A DNA stretch of 50,530 bases from Bradyrhizobium sp. CSS354 (GCF_029051725.1 NZ_JAACFU010000030.1:1-50530); one strand, 5' to 3'; shown: positions 8,850-19,659, counted from the stretch's first letter. The notes: generated by a model from the sequence alone, not told the origin. A program made the numbers and translations.

Positions 8850-10600
8850 CGGATGTTCGGCTGTCAAGATCCGGGGCCGCTCTTCGAAGATGTTTTCGGC
8901 AAAGCGCTCGCACTGGCCTTGCAGATCCAAATGCCGCGAAAAACGGATCCCATATCTCAGATCACCTTCGCCTTGGCGCTTCATCTTGACCAATCTAGCC
9001 AGTTGCTGGTTGCCAATAGCTGGATAGTCATTGAGTGAGCAAGGGATCGGGGTCGATACAGTGCAGAAATGTACAAATCGGCAGCGTAAGAAGTTCGCGC
9101 CATTCGACGGTACGTCCAATTTCAGGAAGGAAAACCTGTGCTTCGGTGAGCAGTGCCGCGGAGCGTGATAGCAATGCAGCCGGTTGCATGGCGGTGTCTA
9201 TGGAGAATTAGTCTGTTGCAGGGTGGACGGAAAGCTATTGCCTAGGTGAAGAGGATGAACATAGCGCTTACGCATGGGCAAGTTCGTCGTACCGAAACAG
9301 TGCGAAGACCTCGTCTGGCGTGTGACTCAATTCTCCTCAATGATGAGGAGACCGCAGATCTGACACATCGCCGCTGTTGCAGCGCGCCAGGTGTGGCTCT
9401 CCCCAGACCACTGTGGAAGGTCAGTCAACGATCGGAGCTGCTGCCGAGAACAGAGTCTGGTTGATGTCGCATGCCGAATACCTGCAAATGACGTTTCAAC
9501 TATCTCGGCTTGATCGGCTCATCGATCATCAGTCTCATCTTTCCGTCATCTCGATCAATTACCAGCGTTGGTAGTTGACCGGAGCACAGCCATTTTGCAT
9601 TCCCACACTAGGAGTGAGGACAGACGTCCCGGACAAGGCCTAACAATCAAAAGACCGTCAGCTCAAAGCAGGCAGCTCAACGGCAAAAACCTGCGGAGGA
9701 TCAAATTGTGGACGCCGGTCCCCGCTCACGCCCAGATCGGCTCCACGGCCGATTCCCGTGTTGTGAGCTCGTTCCGGTGATATTCGCCGACAGAAATATC
9801 GCGGCGGCGTAGACACTATAGCTGTTGACCGCCTGGTTCCACATCAGTTTCAGCCTCGGAGAGAAATTCTCGTACGAGGTCGCGCTCTTCCAGAAATGCG
9901 CGTGCCACGAGCGCCGCGCCATGGCGATTAGGGGTCCCGCGATGCTGGCTGAAATTCCTGCCGTAGATGCTGGCGAGGGCCGCGACAACTCGCCGCCCAA
10001 TACCGGCGTCACAAACGTTTAGGTCCATGCGATCAAAATCAGATCAGCACGGCACAACATGCCGAGGGCGGTAGAAGGACTGGCGGCCGCAGCTCGTGCT
10101 TAGAACGGATAATTCATTCCAGCGCGCAATGTCTTCAGACGATCTGTGTAGGCGCATCTGTTCAACGTAAGTCCGGTTTCTTATTTGATGCTGATCGAGA
10201 TCAAGAAGTCCATACGACAACAACTGTAAGGTTGATGAGTTGCAAGCTAGCGTCTGGCCGGTCTTGACGGTTTGCTGTGTGGCGACAAGGAACACTCGAT
10301 TGTAAGGCAGTCTTCGATGCGATCTAGGAGCTCTTTTGTGGGGACCATAACAATTTCGCTCCTCCCAAGCGGTGCAGTCCATTCGGCAGGAGACAGTCTT
10401 GTCTTTCCTGGCTGGTGGGACGCTGGTTCTCTTCGTCGCATTCTTCAACCCTTTTCACGGCGCGCGCGGTCAATCCGGCTGCGCAGGCCGAGGCCGTCCT
10501 CGATGCGGCCGGGTATCTGCTGGAATCATCGTTCTCTCCGGTTTTGTTGTTGTCCTCGATGCCATCGTCGACCGCGCCGAAGAGCGGCTCGTGGTCTGAC
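8850..10600. other. 1.7 kb without a defensible gene
   Basis: Many short overlapping frames occur on both strands. None has recognisable domains. A minus-strand frame at 9816-10028 has a plausible soluble-protein composition (AFLEERDLVREFLSEAE) but no partner frame or ribosome site. I regard the stretch as decayed DNA. Confidence 0.4.
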
Positions 10601-10657
10601 GGCCCGCGCCTGCCCACGAATCCTGGTAACGCTCTCGCACCAGCCACGGAGGTTCGC

Positions 10658-10970
10658 ATGCACGTTTTGACACGAATGATGCTGGTCGTGGCGCTAACCG
10701 CTTGCTCGGTCATTTGGGCGCAAGCCGCCGAGCCCCAGACGGCAAAATTGAAGATCGCCGTGGGGGCACAGATCCTCAACTATATGCCTCTCCAGCTTGG
10801 CGTAAAGCTTGGGTCGGCTCGGGGTGATGGCCTTGACGTTACCGTCGAGAACTTCCAGGCCGTTGGCCCAAAGACTCTGCAGGTCCTGGTCGGCAGCTCG
10901 ATGGACGGGACGATCGGCTTCTACGAGCACGCCATTCAGATGCAGGCGCAGGGCCGGCGCTCGGAAAACC
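10658..10970 (+). pseudogene. ABC-transporter substrate-binding protein (SsuA/NMT1-like), N-terminal fragment
   Basis: A strong ribosome site (CGGAGG, five bases before ATG 10658) starts a protein with a signal peptide (MMLVVALTACSVIWAQAA). Mature sequence of the NMT1/SsuA type follows (KLKIAVGAQ, YMPLQLGVKLG, VGSSMDGTIGFYEHAIQMQAQG). Homology ends abruptly at about 10968, some 100 codons in. The following DNA in another frame reads LELATSDKIWTQVVAARA and stops, which looks like the tail of a different, unidentified protein. This is a deletion junction just upstream of the LRV gene. Confidence 0.65.
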
Positions 10971-11045
10971 TCTGGAGCTCGCTACCTCCGACAAAATTTG
11001 GACCCAAGTCGTCGCTGCGCGTGCCTGACCTATGTGGGCAGGACA

Positions 11046-11798
11046 ATGGTTGATGACATCGACAAGACTCTTGACTGGGAGGGCAACCGGCTTGACTGCG
11101 CATCGTGCGAGCATCTCGCACTGAGCGGAATCGGCGGATGCCGCCTCAAGCACGCCTGCGTCAACGACCGTTGTCCCCGCGGTATCGAGAGGTTCTTCGA
11201 GTGCAATCCGGATCTCGCCGACGGCTATCTCAGCCATCCGCATTGTGAGGTAAGGGCAATCGCGGCGAAGTTTGCCAGTGTCTTTCTGCTGCGGTCGCTG
11301 ATCGATGATCCCAATGAAAAAGTGCAATGGAATGCGATGCTTCGCCTGCCTACAAACTACGTGTTGCAATTACGGAAGCATCCGAATCCCGAGCTGAGGA
11401 AGCGCGTGGCGAGCCTGCTCGACGGTGAAGAATTGCTGCCCATGGCCTCAGACGAATATTACTATGTTCGGCTTGTCGTCGCGAGCCGGATCGTGCCTAT
11501 GCTGCTCGGCCGAATGGTGGACGACGAGGAAGCCCATGTCCGCCGTGTTGTGGCACAGCGCATTCCAAACGAATGGTTGCTCCGCATGATCGACGATCGT
11601 GATGCGTCGGTAAGACTGGAGATAGCCCGACGAGTATCTGTGCAGCTCGTGTCGCTGCTGCTGCATGATCCTGACTGGCGCATCCGCCTCGAGGTCGCAA
11701 GCCGTGCGCCAGCGGCTCGGATCCATAGCCTCGTCAATGACCCGTATAGTCTCGTGCGCGAAGTCGCGAGCTCGCGGATTGCAGGAGACCGCCGCTGA
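11046..11798 (+). CDS. Leucine-rich repeat variant (LRV) protein with N-terminal 4Fe-4S domain
   Basis: The 250-residue protein starts at ATG 11046. Its first 45 residues carry the LRV_FeS cysteine set (C18, C21, C32, C38, with another at C43) within CASCEHLALSGIGGC. The rest is a run of roughly 24-residue helical repeats, recognisable by the recurring R..V/I A.R.....L..L..D...VR pattern (for example DDRDASVRLEIARRVSVQLV). The founding member is the Azotobacter vinelandii LRV protein, and relatives occur near nif genes of diazotrophs. The role is unknown; protein or nucleic-acid binding by the superhelix is a guess. The frame is intact. Confidence 0.85.
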   Translation: MVDDIDKTLDWEGNRLDCASCEHLALSGIGGCRLKHACVNDRCPRGIERFFECNPDLADGYLSHPHCEVRAIAAKFASVFLLRSLIDDPNEKVQWNAMLRLPTNYVLQLRKHPNPELRKRVASLLDGEELLPMASDEYYYVRLVVASRIVPMLLGRMVDDEEAHVRRVVAQRIPNEWLLRMIDDRDASVRLEIARRVSVQLVSLLLHDPDWRIRLEVASRAPAARIHSLVNDPYSLVREVASSRIAGDRR

Positions 11799-11854
11799 GC
11801 TCGATACCGTGCCGGCTGACGCCGACGGCCGATCAACCTGCCGCGATATGCCTA

Positions 11855-12024
11855 TTGCATCATGCCGAGGATCTTGACCAGATCGCCGCGTCGTTCTCGG
11901 AAGATGTAGAGATCGCCAGCGTGCGGATCGCGCTTCAGAGTCTCCTGAACTGTAAGAGCCAGGCTTCGTGTGGCGGGACGCATGTCGGTGTGGCCAGCGG
12001 CGATCAAACCCTGACGCCGCTCGG
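11855..12024 (-). pseudogene. IS66-family TnpB, N-terminal fragment
   Basis: The minus strand reads MIQIPSGVRV, then a frameshift, then GLIAAGHTDMR, SLALTVQETLKRDPHAGDLY and FRERRGDLVKI. This is the start of IS66 TnpB (MIPIPSGVRVWLA.GHTDMRKGF..LAL.VQ..L..DP..G..F.FRGRRGDL.K.L). It is truncated at about 11855. Confidence 0.8.
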
Positions 12025-12029
12025 AATCT

Positions 12030-12420
12030 GGATCATCGTCGCCGCAGCAGCTCAGGAACTCACTGCAGCGCCTCAACGCCCCTGTCACGGCCAACTCGAA
12101 CGCGACAGCCGCCGCCAAGCTCGATCTCCATGACTCCAGCCCTTGCACGCTAGCGCAGGTGGGGAAGAGGACGATTGTGGCGCGTCGGTTGAGATCGGAC
12201 GTGATCTCGACGGGAACGAGAGCTAGCACGGAATCGCCGCAAGCCGACCGTGGCGCGCTTGTCGAATTCAAGTGAACAGCAGGCTGTGAGCCAGCCCGTG
12301 CCGGCGCGCGCGACGCCGCAGACCTTGCGACTTCGACAAGGTGGAACTGCGAAAGGGGACATGACGCCCGACTCGAGGGCGAGATCGTGGTTATTGCGGG
12401 TATCGAGCCGCAAATTCGCC
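12030..12420 (-). pseudogene. IS66-family TnpA remnant
   Basis: Fragments in different frames of the minus strand give ARRHGLAHSLLFTWIRQARH-like sequence near 12290-12330 and IELGGGCRVRVGRDRGVEAL followed by VPELLRRR near 12040-12140. These fit the TnpA helix-turn-helix protein of IS66 upstream of TnpB. Stops and frameshifts inactivate it. With the TnpB fragment it forms the left part of one IS66 relic. Confidence 0.7.
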
Positions 12421-12653
12421 TGCTCGTTCTTGTTTCTTGAACAAGCCTACGCTGCCTACGCGGCTCCATTAGAGGTCATGCAACGGAAAGCATCCGCCAC
12501 GCTCAGTGGTCGTTCCGAGACGGTCAAGAAGCTGGACCGGTTAGTCGAGGCCGACGCGTAGCTGATCGACTTCGCCAGCTCACTCAACAACCGCCGTACC
12601 TGCGGCAATCTAGCCTAATCTCATCACGCTTTGATGTGGCATCTCCAGGAGCC

Positions 12654-14008
12654 TCATACTGTGGGGCTGTGAGCCGCCACTGACCGCGCCAGATGAGCAT
12701 CGAATGCGGACGCTACGGTCCTGACGAGAAACTCGGCGCCTTTCCTGACGAACAGTCGCTCGTCGCCGTCCATGGTCACTGCGCCGTCAGCAATGAGGCT
12801 ATTGAGCCGCGAGCGATCGACGACGGCCGACTTCGGATCTCGGCCATGCGATCGAGCGATCTTCGACAGGTCGATGGCCATGTCGCACATCAGTCGCTCG
12901 ATCAGATCGGCTCGGAAGCGATCGTCACCCGTGGAGGCATACCCCTTGAGGGTGGCACGCCGGCCCTCGCCGATGCGCGCCAGGTAATCACGGGTTACCA
13001 CGACATTCTGTGCAAATCCTTGCGGCATCCTCCCGATGGCGCTTGCCCCTAGGCCGATGAGCGTTTCGGGGGTGTCGTCGGTGTAACCCTGGAAGTTCCG
13101 ACGCAGCCGCCCCTCGCGCTTCGCCGCGGCAAGATGGTCGCGGGGTATGGCGAAGTGGTCGAAACCAATGCGCACGTAGCCCGCGTCGACCAGGGCTTCT
13201 GCAATCAATTCCGACTCAAGATGGCGCTCGACTGTTTGGAGGAGGGCGTGTTCGTCGATGTTACGCTGATGCTTCTTGAACGAGGGCATATGCACGTAAC
13301 CGAACACCCACAAGCGATCGGGCCGGAGTTCGATGCATTCGGCAACCGTGTCTAGGCCCGATTGCATGGTCTTAAGCGGCAGGCCGCAGATAAGATTAAA
13401 GTTGAGCCGGCCGACGCCCGCTCGCCGCAGGCGCTCAACGCACGTGGCGGTCTGCTCGGATGTCTGCACGCGGTTGATGGCGCGCTGCACAACAGGATCG
13501 AAGCTCTGTACCCGCAGGCTCGCGCGATTGACTCCGCTCTAGCCTAAACCCGCCGCGATCGGCTCGGTCAGGGTACGCGGCTCGATCTCCACGGCGATTT
13601 CGGCGTCGGGCAACACGAAATACGAGAAGCGGAGCGTGCCGACGAGACCGGCGAACGTCTCGGGCGTCATGATCGTCGGCGTGCCGCCGCCGAAATTGAT
13701 GTGCGAGATAGGAAGGCGGTGGCCGATAGTTTCGGCGATTAGGTGCGCCTCAGTTCGCAACCCCATGTATAGACTGCGATGGGGTTGTCTTTCTTCATGA
13801 CCGAGGTGTGGCAACCGCAGTACCAGCACATAGACCGGCAGAACGGAACGTGCACATAGATCGAGGCCGGCGGGCGGGGCGGCAGGGATCCGAGCCACAT
13901 CCGGTAATCAGGTTCGCCGATCGCTGGCGAAAAGTGCGGCGCGGTCGGACAGCTTGTGTAGCGGGGAAGCCTGTCGTGACCGTACGATTGCGTCAGATCC
14001 GATCTCAT
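12654..14008 (-). pseudogene. hemN: Oxygen-independent coproporphyrinogen III dehydrogenase, two inactivating lesions
   Basis: HemN is a radical-SAM enzyme that makes protoporphyrinogen IX precursors without oxygen, needed for haem in microaerobic or symbiotic cells. The start MRSDLTQSYGHDRLPRYTS at 14008 has AAGGAG upstream. The cluster motif is CRSMCWYC (C57, C61, C64). The frame breaks near 13770 (one-base loss; YTWGCELR should continue as GLRTEAHLIAET). An in-frame TAG at about 13542 interrupts AAGLG*SGVNRASLRVQSF. The remaining 278 codons are open to 12654 and include GVGRLNFNLICGLPLKT. The whole length is retained, so decay is recent, and a FixK-type box remains in place. Functional HemN must be supplied elsewhere. 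Confidence 0.9.
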
Positions 14009-14060
14009 CTCTTTCTCCTTCAACTGCCAAATTGTCGAACGACTTCGCTGAGGAGGCACG

Positions 14061-14074
14061 TTGCGCTGGCGCAA
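14061..14074 (-). promoter_or_regulatory. FixK/FNR-type operator upstream of hemN
   Basis: The site TTGCGCTGGCGCAA fits the Bradyrhizobium FixK2 consensus TTG(A/C)-N6-(T/G)CAA. Its centre is 59.5 bp before the hemN ATG (14008), which would place a class-II transcription start about 19 bases before the ATG. Rhizobial hemN genes are known FixK targets. The position makes chance unlikely, but activity is inferred. Confidence 0.65.
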
Positions 14075-14244
14075 TCCTTTGGTCGTTTCGAGCCTCAATT
14101 CCACCCGCAGCAGCTGGCACCACGTTTTGGCCGCTCTGATCCTCTTAAGCGGAAACGCGGCCCGTGGCTTGATTGCGAAAAAAAGGCCGGCCGAAATACG
14201 CTCGACAGGCCAGGTCGCGGAGAAGAAACGTCGGCCGGGTTGAA

Positions 14245-14645
14245 AGGATAAGACTTGTTGCCTTACCTCGTCGGATGGCGCGGGCACTTGGCGTTCTGGC
14301 GGACTGCTGGCGTGCTAACAAACCTCGAAGCCTGGATTCGCTGAAGACAGCGAATGTATCTCTGGCGACAATGGCAGAACCGGCACAAGGGATTCATGGA
14401 GCTTCGCCGCCTCGGCATCGCGAAGTTCGCCGCATCGATTGCCGCCGGTTCGCCGGCGGCGCTCTGGCGAATGTCCGGGCACCGGCGATCCAGCACGCCC
14501 TGCGCGACCACTTCTTCGCTCGCGGCCTCTCGCGAATACTGGTTCTGAGCCAGCATAACTCAGTCGAACCGCCGCGGTACGGACCCGTGTATGCCAACTG
14601 GTGTGGGAAGGGTGGCGTCGCGAGACGTCCACCTATCCCGATCAA
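14245..14645 (+). pseudogene. Group II intron remnant: maturase C-terminus and 3' RNA domains
   Basis: One frame reads LEAWIR..QRMYLWRQWQNRHKGFMELRRLG, a typical end of a group II intron reverse transcriptase/maturase. It continues after a frameshift as APAIQHALRDHFFARGLSRI. The following DNA encodes SVEPPRYGPVYANWCGKGG-like sequence and ends in CCTATCCCGATC near 14634-14645, which resembles the 3' end (domains V/VI) of rhizobial introns. The 5' part is missing, so it is not mobile. Confidence 0.65.
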
Positions 14646-14748
14646 TTAAAGCACAATTACCGGCTAACCCGTCGGGGCTCCGGTGGCAGTGTCGCACCAC
14701 GACTATGCGAGCTTCGTAGGACGGACGCACTGATTCCCACAGGGAGCA

Positions 14749-16074
14749 TTAGTCACGCGCCGCCGAGGGCGCGTCGTCGTGCTTGAGGTGTCGCTTTCGA
14801 ATCTTGTAACTCACCAGCCAGATCACGCCGACCGCGATCGGTACGAAAACTGCGGTTAGGAACGAGGGCTCTACTGGCAATCCGGCATCGTGCGCGCCCT
14901 CGGCAAGATAGTTAAAAAGACTGACCACGTAATATCCAATCGCCCCGACCGACAAGCCTTCGACCGTGCACTGCAGCCGAAGTTGCTGCCTCGTGCGTTC
15001 GTTTATGGCCTGCAACAGGTCATGATTCTGTTGTTCGATTTCGACGTCGACACGGGTTCGCAACAGATCGGCGGCACGCGCGAGCTTGACCGAAAGCGAC
15101 CCCTGACGATTTTCCACGGTCGCGCAGGTTCGCATCGCCGGCGCCATGCGGCGCGCCAGAAACGACGACCAGGTCGGATAGCCCGAGACATCATTGCCTT
15201 CAATGATGGACAGTCGCGATTGGACCAGCTCGTTATAGGCCCTGCTCGCGCCGAAGCGAAACAGGCTACCGGTCGCGCCTCTTTCGAAGGAGGCGGCCAA
15301 CGCCGTCAGTTCGGCAAGCAGATGGCTGTTGAATTGCAGCCCCTCACCGCTCTGCATTTTTTCGAGAGCCTCAACAAGACGGCGGTCAATGCGATCAACA
15401 GACGGTGCAAGCTCAAGGGCCGCCGACAGGCCAAGCAGCGCCAATGGACGGTAGGTCTCGATTTCCAGGAGCCGCTGCACCAGCGCTCCGAGATCGTGCG
15501 ACGTCAATCCGAGGTCGCAGACGAGGATTTTCGTGAAGCCGTTTTCGTCCACGTGGAAGTCTGAGGCGGCAACGCCTGCACCGCTCTTTGTGGCAACCAT
15601 GGCCAGACTATTCTTGTCAAAAATCTGTTCGGCGCGCTTGGTCGGCGAGGCGCCGTGCTCCACTTCTAACCTGATCGCGACGAGCAATTGACCCGTCTGC
15701 CGCAACGCGCGGATCAGCGATCGGACGGTATCATCAACTTTCTCGAACGTCTGATCAGCAGGACCATTTGCGTTAGTCCAGATCCAGGTGAATGTTGTAA
15801 ATTCCGAATGCTGCTCCCAGCGTAGCATAGCGGGACCGATGACAATCTGATGATGTTTCGCCGATTGCTCGGGCGGCGAAACATTGCGCTCCAGGCAGAA
15901 ATCGATAAAACGGCAGCGATCGCTTGCGGCCGCCTCGCCTTGCGCAAGAACAGCGAAGTGGATCACGCTGAATGGCGAAACAAGCTGCGTGAAAGGGCGC
16001 GCGTGCACTTCGCCGAGCACGGCGGCGCGCTGCGGATGCAGCTTGAAGGTTCGCAGATCCAGTTCATCGATCAT
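14749..16074 (-). CDS. DUF3422 family membrane protein
   Basis: This is a 441-residue intact protein of the DUF3422 family. The N-terminus has the family's opening ...HPQRAAVLGEVHARPFTQL. A long soluble domain is followed by a helical stretch (ARAADLLRTRVDVEIEQQNH) and two predicted membrane segments near the C-terminus (LSVGAIGYYVVSLFNYLAEG and FLTAVFVPIAVGVIWLVSY) with a basic tail. Other members resemble CorA-like architecture (coiled coil plus two C-terminal helices), but no GMN transport motif is seen, so function is unknown. It stands alone among decayed genes. The SDR remnant begins just upstream. Confidence 0.85.
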   Translation of the reverse strand: MIDELDLRTFKLHPQRAAVLGEVHARPFTQLVSPFSVIHFAVLAQGEAAASDRCRFIDFCLERNVSPPEQSAKHHQIVIGPAMLRWEQHSEFTTFTWIWTNANGPADQTFEKVDDTVRSLIRALRQTGQLLVAIRLEVEHGASPTKRAEQIFDKNSLAMVATKSGAGVAASDFHVDENGFTKILVCDLGLTSHDLGALVQRLLEIETYRPLALLGLSAALELAPSVDRIDRRLVEALEKMQSGEGLQFNSHLLAELTALAASFERGATGSLFRFGASRAYNELVQSRLSIIEGNDVSGYPTWSSFLARRMAPAMRTCATVENRQGSLSVKLARAADLLRTRVDVEIEQQNHDLLQAINERTRQQLRLQCTVEGLSVGAIGYYVVSLFNYLAEGAHDAGLPVEPSFLTAVFVPIAVGVIWLVSYKIRKRHLKHDDAPSAARD

Positions 16075-16084
16075 CTATTGACGC

Positions 16085-16605
16085 CTCGCTTCAGAGTGAG
16101 CAAGCAACCGTCAGCCTTCACTCGAGAGGCATTGGCGGTGCTGGAAAACGGGTGCGGGCGTCAAGGCGCCGATCAAGTCATGTCGACGATCGATACCGAG
16201 GCCGCCTTCCGATTGGAAAAGAGGTCTTGCGGGAGCAGGATCAGGCCGAGCAGATTGAGGCGGAACAGCCTCGTCCAGGCTTCGACTAACGCCGTCAACG
16301 ACGTCTGTGGGGTACGATCCGGTGTCTATGGCGAAATTCCGGCATTGTAGATCAATCCGCGTAGCGGTGCGCCAGCAAACCGTTCCGCGACCTCGGCAGT
16401 GGTGTGCGGCACCGTCCGACGAATGCCTAGATCGACGTGGACATGGTTGTCTGTCTCCGAATCCGACGAACATCGCACGCCACCAAAGTGGTGCCCCCCC
16501 CAAACAAGGATGCGCCGGCCGTCTTCTGAAAACAGGTTTTCGATGACATGACCGATGCCGCGCGAGGTGGTGGCAAGCGGCGGCGCTTCCGTTCTCCCAG
16601 CTGGG
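16085..16605 (-). pseudogene. Short-chain dehydrogenase/reductase remnant
   Basis: On the minus strand, TTSRGIGHVIENLFSEDGRR gives the nucleotide-binding TGxxxGxG region in degenerate form. LRGLIYNAGISP then gives the NAG motif and a stop at 16326. Homology continues in another frame as EAWTRLFRLNLLGLILL, SIVDMT and a YATSK-like segment (TANASRVKADG) to about 16085. Stops and frameshifts inactivate it. Confidence 0.65.
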
Positions 16606-17928
16606 TGCAGACAGTGCGGCAACCCCATTGTCGATTGACAGATCGAGGCCCAAACACGACTCCCATCCTGTTGCCGCCCCCAAACTTCCTGGCGCGGAGA
16701 GCCGCTGCAGGATTTGGGCCAGCGCTGTAGAAGGGGCGCGCTCGCGTCTTTCTTCGCGCAATGTAACTTTCGGTCAGAGTCGGAGGCGGGTTTCAGACAT
16801 GAAGCGCGCTTGTATTCTGACAAAATGCGTACGTGGCGCAGGCCACAGGAAAATTGCCTGTTTCGGCAAGATGATCGCTTGCCCGGCCGCTGCCATTCTC
16901 TGAGCAGCCACGCTGTAGCCGGATTTGTCGATGCAGAGCCGGGAGAGTGACCGCGCCCGGACCCGCGGGGGAAGGCTTGCCGATGGCTGATAACGTCACA
17001 TCGAGTGAGGATGACTAGATCACGGGCCCAGAGCGCTCGCCGTCCTCTCTTTGACCCCGATACTCAGAGTAGTGCAAGCGTCGCGGCTTGACCGATTATT
17101 CCAGGGAGGCCCTTCCATTGAAGAGGCCGTTCGGTGCGCTCGATCCGAACAGAGCTGACGTCAATGAAATCGCGGCGATAGACCGAGAAGCCGGCCCAAC
17201 GCATTCACTGGTGATTGGCTCTTTGTGCTGACAGGCGCAGATTTCCGCTAGCGATCACTGCCTCGGCCACACGCTCCCCTCACGAGAGTCGCCGGCCGCA
17301 GCTGTGGTCTGCCGTTATTTGTCGATCACTCACAACGATCGCCACATATCTGGCCGTTCATGAAAAGCGATTGCGGGCTTTCATGACCGGGCTCGGGGAC
17401 GATGTCACGGGAGACCGCGGTTTTGAGCTCGTGCCGCCACCAGATTGTCCGACCAAGGGAGCGGCGTTGCGCGATCGGCTGAGCCTAGGCCGGCGCGCAG
17501 ATCCTGACTATCGGCGCGCCTTCATAAGATGAGCCGCTGGTGCTGCCATCAATACGACATCCCAGCGCGTCGTGTTCAGCATTCCGCGGCGACAATGACG
17601 AGGCATAGCAGCGGGCGGAGCGTTTCGTCTCGCAGGAGCTCCGCGACCGGCTGCTTGAAGACAGATCGCAGCAATAGGCGCCGCGCGTCTGCAAGTGGTC
17701 AAAGGACTTGTACGGGGCGATTGGTGTCAAGGCTTTTCGTTGTGCGCCATCTCCTTCTTCGGCCGGGCTGCGACTTCTCTTCGTCCCGATCTGCGTTTCG
17801 CTGGCTGCTGCGCGCCGCGGCTGTCAAGGGTGGCCGAAGGCCATCGCGGAGCGACTTGCCGGAGGGGTGACGGGCGACATCGCCACGCGCCGTAGCCGTA
17901 CAAGATGACAGCAGCAGCACTCCACGGT
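16606..17928. other. 1.3 kb without recognisable genes
   Basis: Both strands contain only short, stop-rich frames. I see no domain, RNA gene or IS end. GC content remains high, so long shadow frames are expected by chance. Confidence 0.4.
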
Positions 17929-18240
17929 TCAAAGAAGCCCGAGGCGGCGCGCCTTGATAGCACACTGGATTCGGGTGGTCACTTCCAGCTTTCGCATAGC
18001 GTTCTTGATGTGAAAATCGACAGTGTTCTGGCTGATTCTCAATATCCGCCCTATTTCCCAGGATGATTTGCCCTCCTCTACCCACCGCAAGCACTCCTTT
18101 TCTCGTGCCGACAGCACAACGGCTTGCCCATCGATCATGTGTTTCTCCTGGAGCCGATACGACTGGAACGCGATCAGCAATTGCCGTACCAGCGACGGCG
18201 ATCGCAAGCTCTCCTGCCAACACCAGCCTTGGAGCACCAA
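17929..18240 (-). pseudogene. LuxR-type regulator, DNA-binding domain only
   Basis: The 103-codon frame opens directly after a TGA and starts with TTG, so it lacks its N-terminal ligand-binding part. The C-terminus is a complete LuxR helix-turn-helix: VLSAREKECLRWVEEGKSSW then EIGRILRISQNTVDFHIKNA and MRKL. This fits the autoinducer-type LuxR family. A free HTH domain could still bind DNA, but no start with a ribosome site is visible, so I call it a remnant. Confidence 0.7.
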
Positions 18241-18849
18241 TCAGCTGCCGATCCAACTGCGGCACCATCGGCTGTCGAAGCGATTGCGACATACGTCGTA
18301 AACGCGACAGCAGTGGTTGCAACAACGGCACACTTGACGTCCGCGACCTAACTAGGCCTGGGAGGTCTCCTCATAGCTGGTAGGCGCCAGCGTTATGTCC
18401 TGGGCTTGCTCCAGCGCGGCTTTCTGCGTGACCCCATGGAAGGGGCGGAGCGGACCCAGCTACATTCGTTGCGGCTCCAAGCCAGAGGTTGTGGGCATGG
18501 CCGGTAATGGCGTGGAGGACTGGTTCTGTTCGCGTAAATCGCTCGACGGCTCATTGACACTGGATGAGTTGATAACGGACATCGAACAAAACCAAAGTCA
18601 TTAACGCTATGCGGACCACGGTGCTGGGCGACACTATTGACTCTAATGTCGCCGCGTGATGCTTGATTCATCTCGTGATCCGCACCGATCGCTTGCGTCG
18701 CGTGATGTCGGAGGGCGTCAGAAAGGGGTGCGATCCGTCTTATTTGTAGACCACAGCTATCCAGCGGCCATACCTGCGCTCTATGTTTGTTTCTTGCCGG
18801 CGAAGCCTACACTCATAGCCTCATACCGACTATCGTTCGGGGCGGAGGC
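18241..18849. other. No recognisable gene
   Basis: A plus-strand frame ending at 18604 (LTLDELITDIEQNQSH) has plausible composition, but no homologue is recognised and no ribosome site was found. Nothing else is supported. Confidence 0.35.
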
Positions 18850-19170
18850 ATGAGCGGCAAGGGCGAAAAGACTCCGATCGAGGCATTAGGGCCGCCGAGT
18901 AATCGGATAATTCCGCGTACCACGAAGCCCCGTCGCAAGAACCGTGGCATGCCGCCGCCCGCGACGTTGGATATCGATACGCTGCCGGGCAGCTCAAATT
19001 TGACGGCATTAGAGGCCGCGACGGTTATCCGGCGCACGCCCGACGCGCTGGAGCAGTGCCGGCGGGATCCAAAACGACGCGCTGAAATGGCGTTACGTCG
19101 ACGGCCGCCCACTCTATCCTGTCGATGCGGTGCGCGATTACAGAAGACGGTCGACGAGGACAATCGGTCA
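18850..19170 (+). pseudogene. Small helix-turn-helix protein, frameshifted
   Basis: From ATG 18850 the frame gives a basic N-terminus and then LTALEAATVIRRTPDALEQC, an AlpA/MerR-like helix-turn-helix. A one-base frameshift at about 19072 moves the conserved continuation ALKWRYVDGRPLYPVDAVRD into the next frame. The intact form would be a DNA-binding protein of about 105 residues. A 31-codon frame follows at 19209-19304 and may be the tail of a second gene. The family is not identified further. Confidence 0.5.
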
Positions 19171-19304
19171 GGTTGTTTGCTCACCGGCTTGGCAACCGAA
19201 GGGATTCGATGCAGGCGCTGATATCTGCCGAACTGCTACCCGAGGAAAGCTCTCGGCTGAAGCACGAACTAGACAGCTACCTGGGCAGGGTTCAAGCGGC
19301 TTAA

Positions 19305-19659
19305 ATCGGCGTGTCAACGTCGCAAACTCTCCACGCCTGAAAGTTGACCTTTCTTCCGCAGCCAAGTTGCCCCATCTGCTCTCGGATCGGCCTGTAAATG
19401 CTGGGCGTTCTATCAGACCGGGTCTCTTAGAGCTGCAAACGCGGAAGCGCTGAGCACTCCTGCGGTCCCATGCAGGGTTTCTTTATCTCCGCCGCAAGAC
19501 GGCGGAGCGAGCCGTAACCACGCTGGAAAAATGCTTTCCCTTCCTAACCACAGCAGGAATAGTGCGCCGAATTTGAATATTAATTTGTGTGCTGACCGGT
19601 CAACGGCGCAACGCAGCCATTGCTGCTCTCTCTTCTGCGGTGCAATCGAGGGTATTTCC
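19305..19659. other. Non-coding, with a GC-rich hairpin
   Basis: CTCCGCCG-CAAGA-CGGCGGAG at about 19487-19507 is a perfect 8-bp stem-loop without a T-run on either side. No gene recognised. Confidence 0.4.

Noticed and set aside
15000..15564. Plus-strand frame 14890-15564 inside the DUF3422 gene
   Set aside because: Antisense of an intact conserved gene with family motifs on the other strand.
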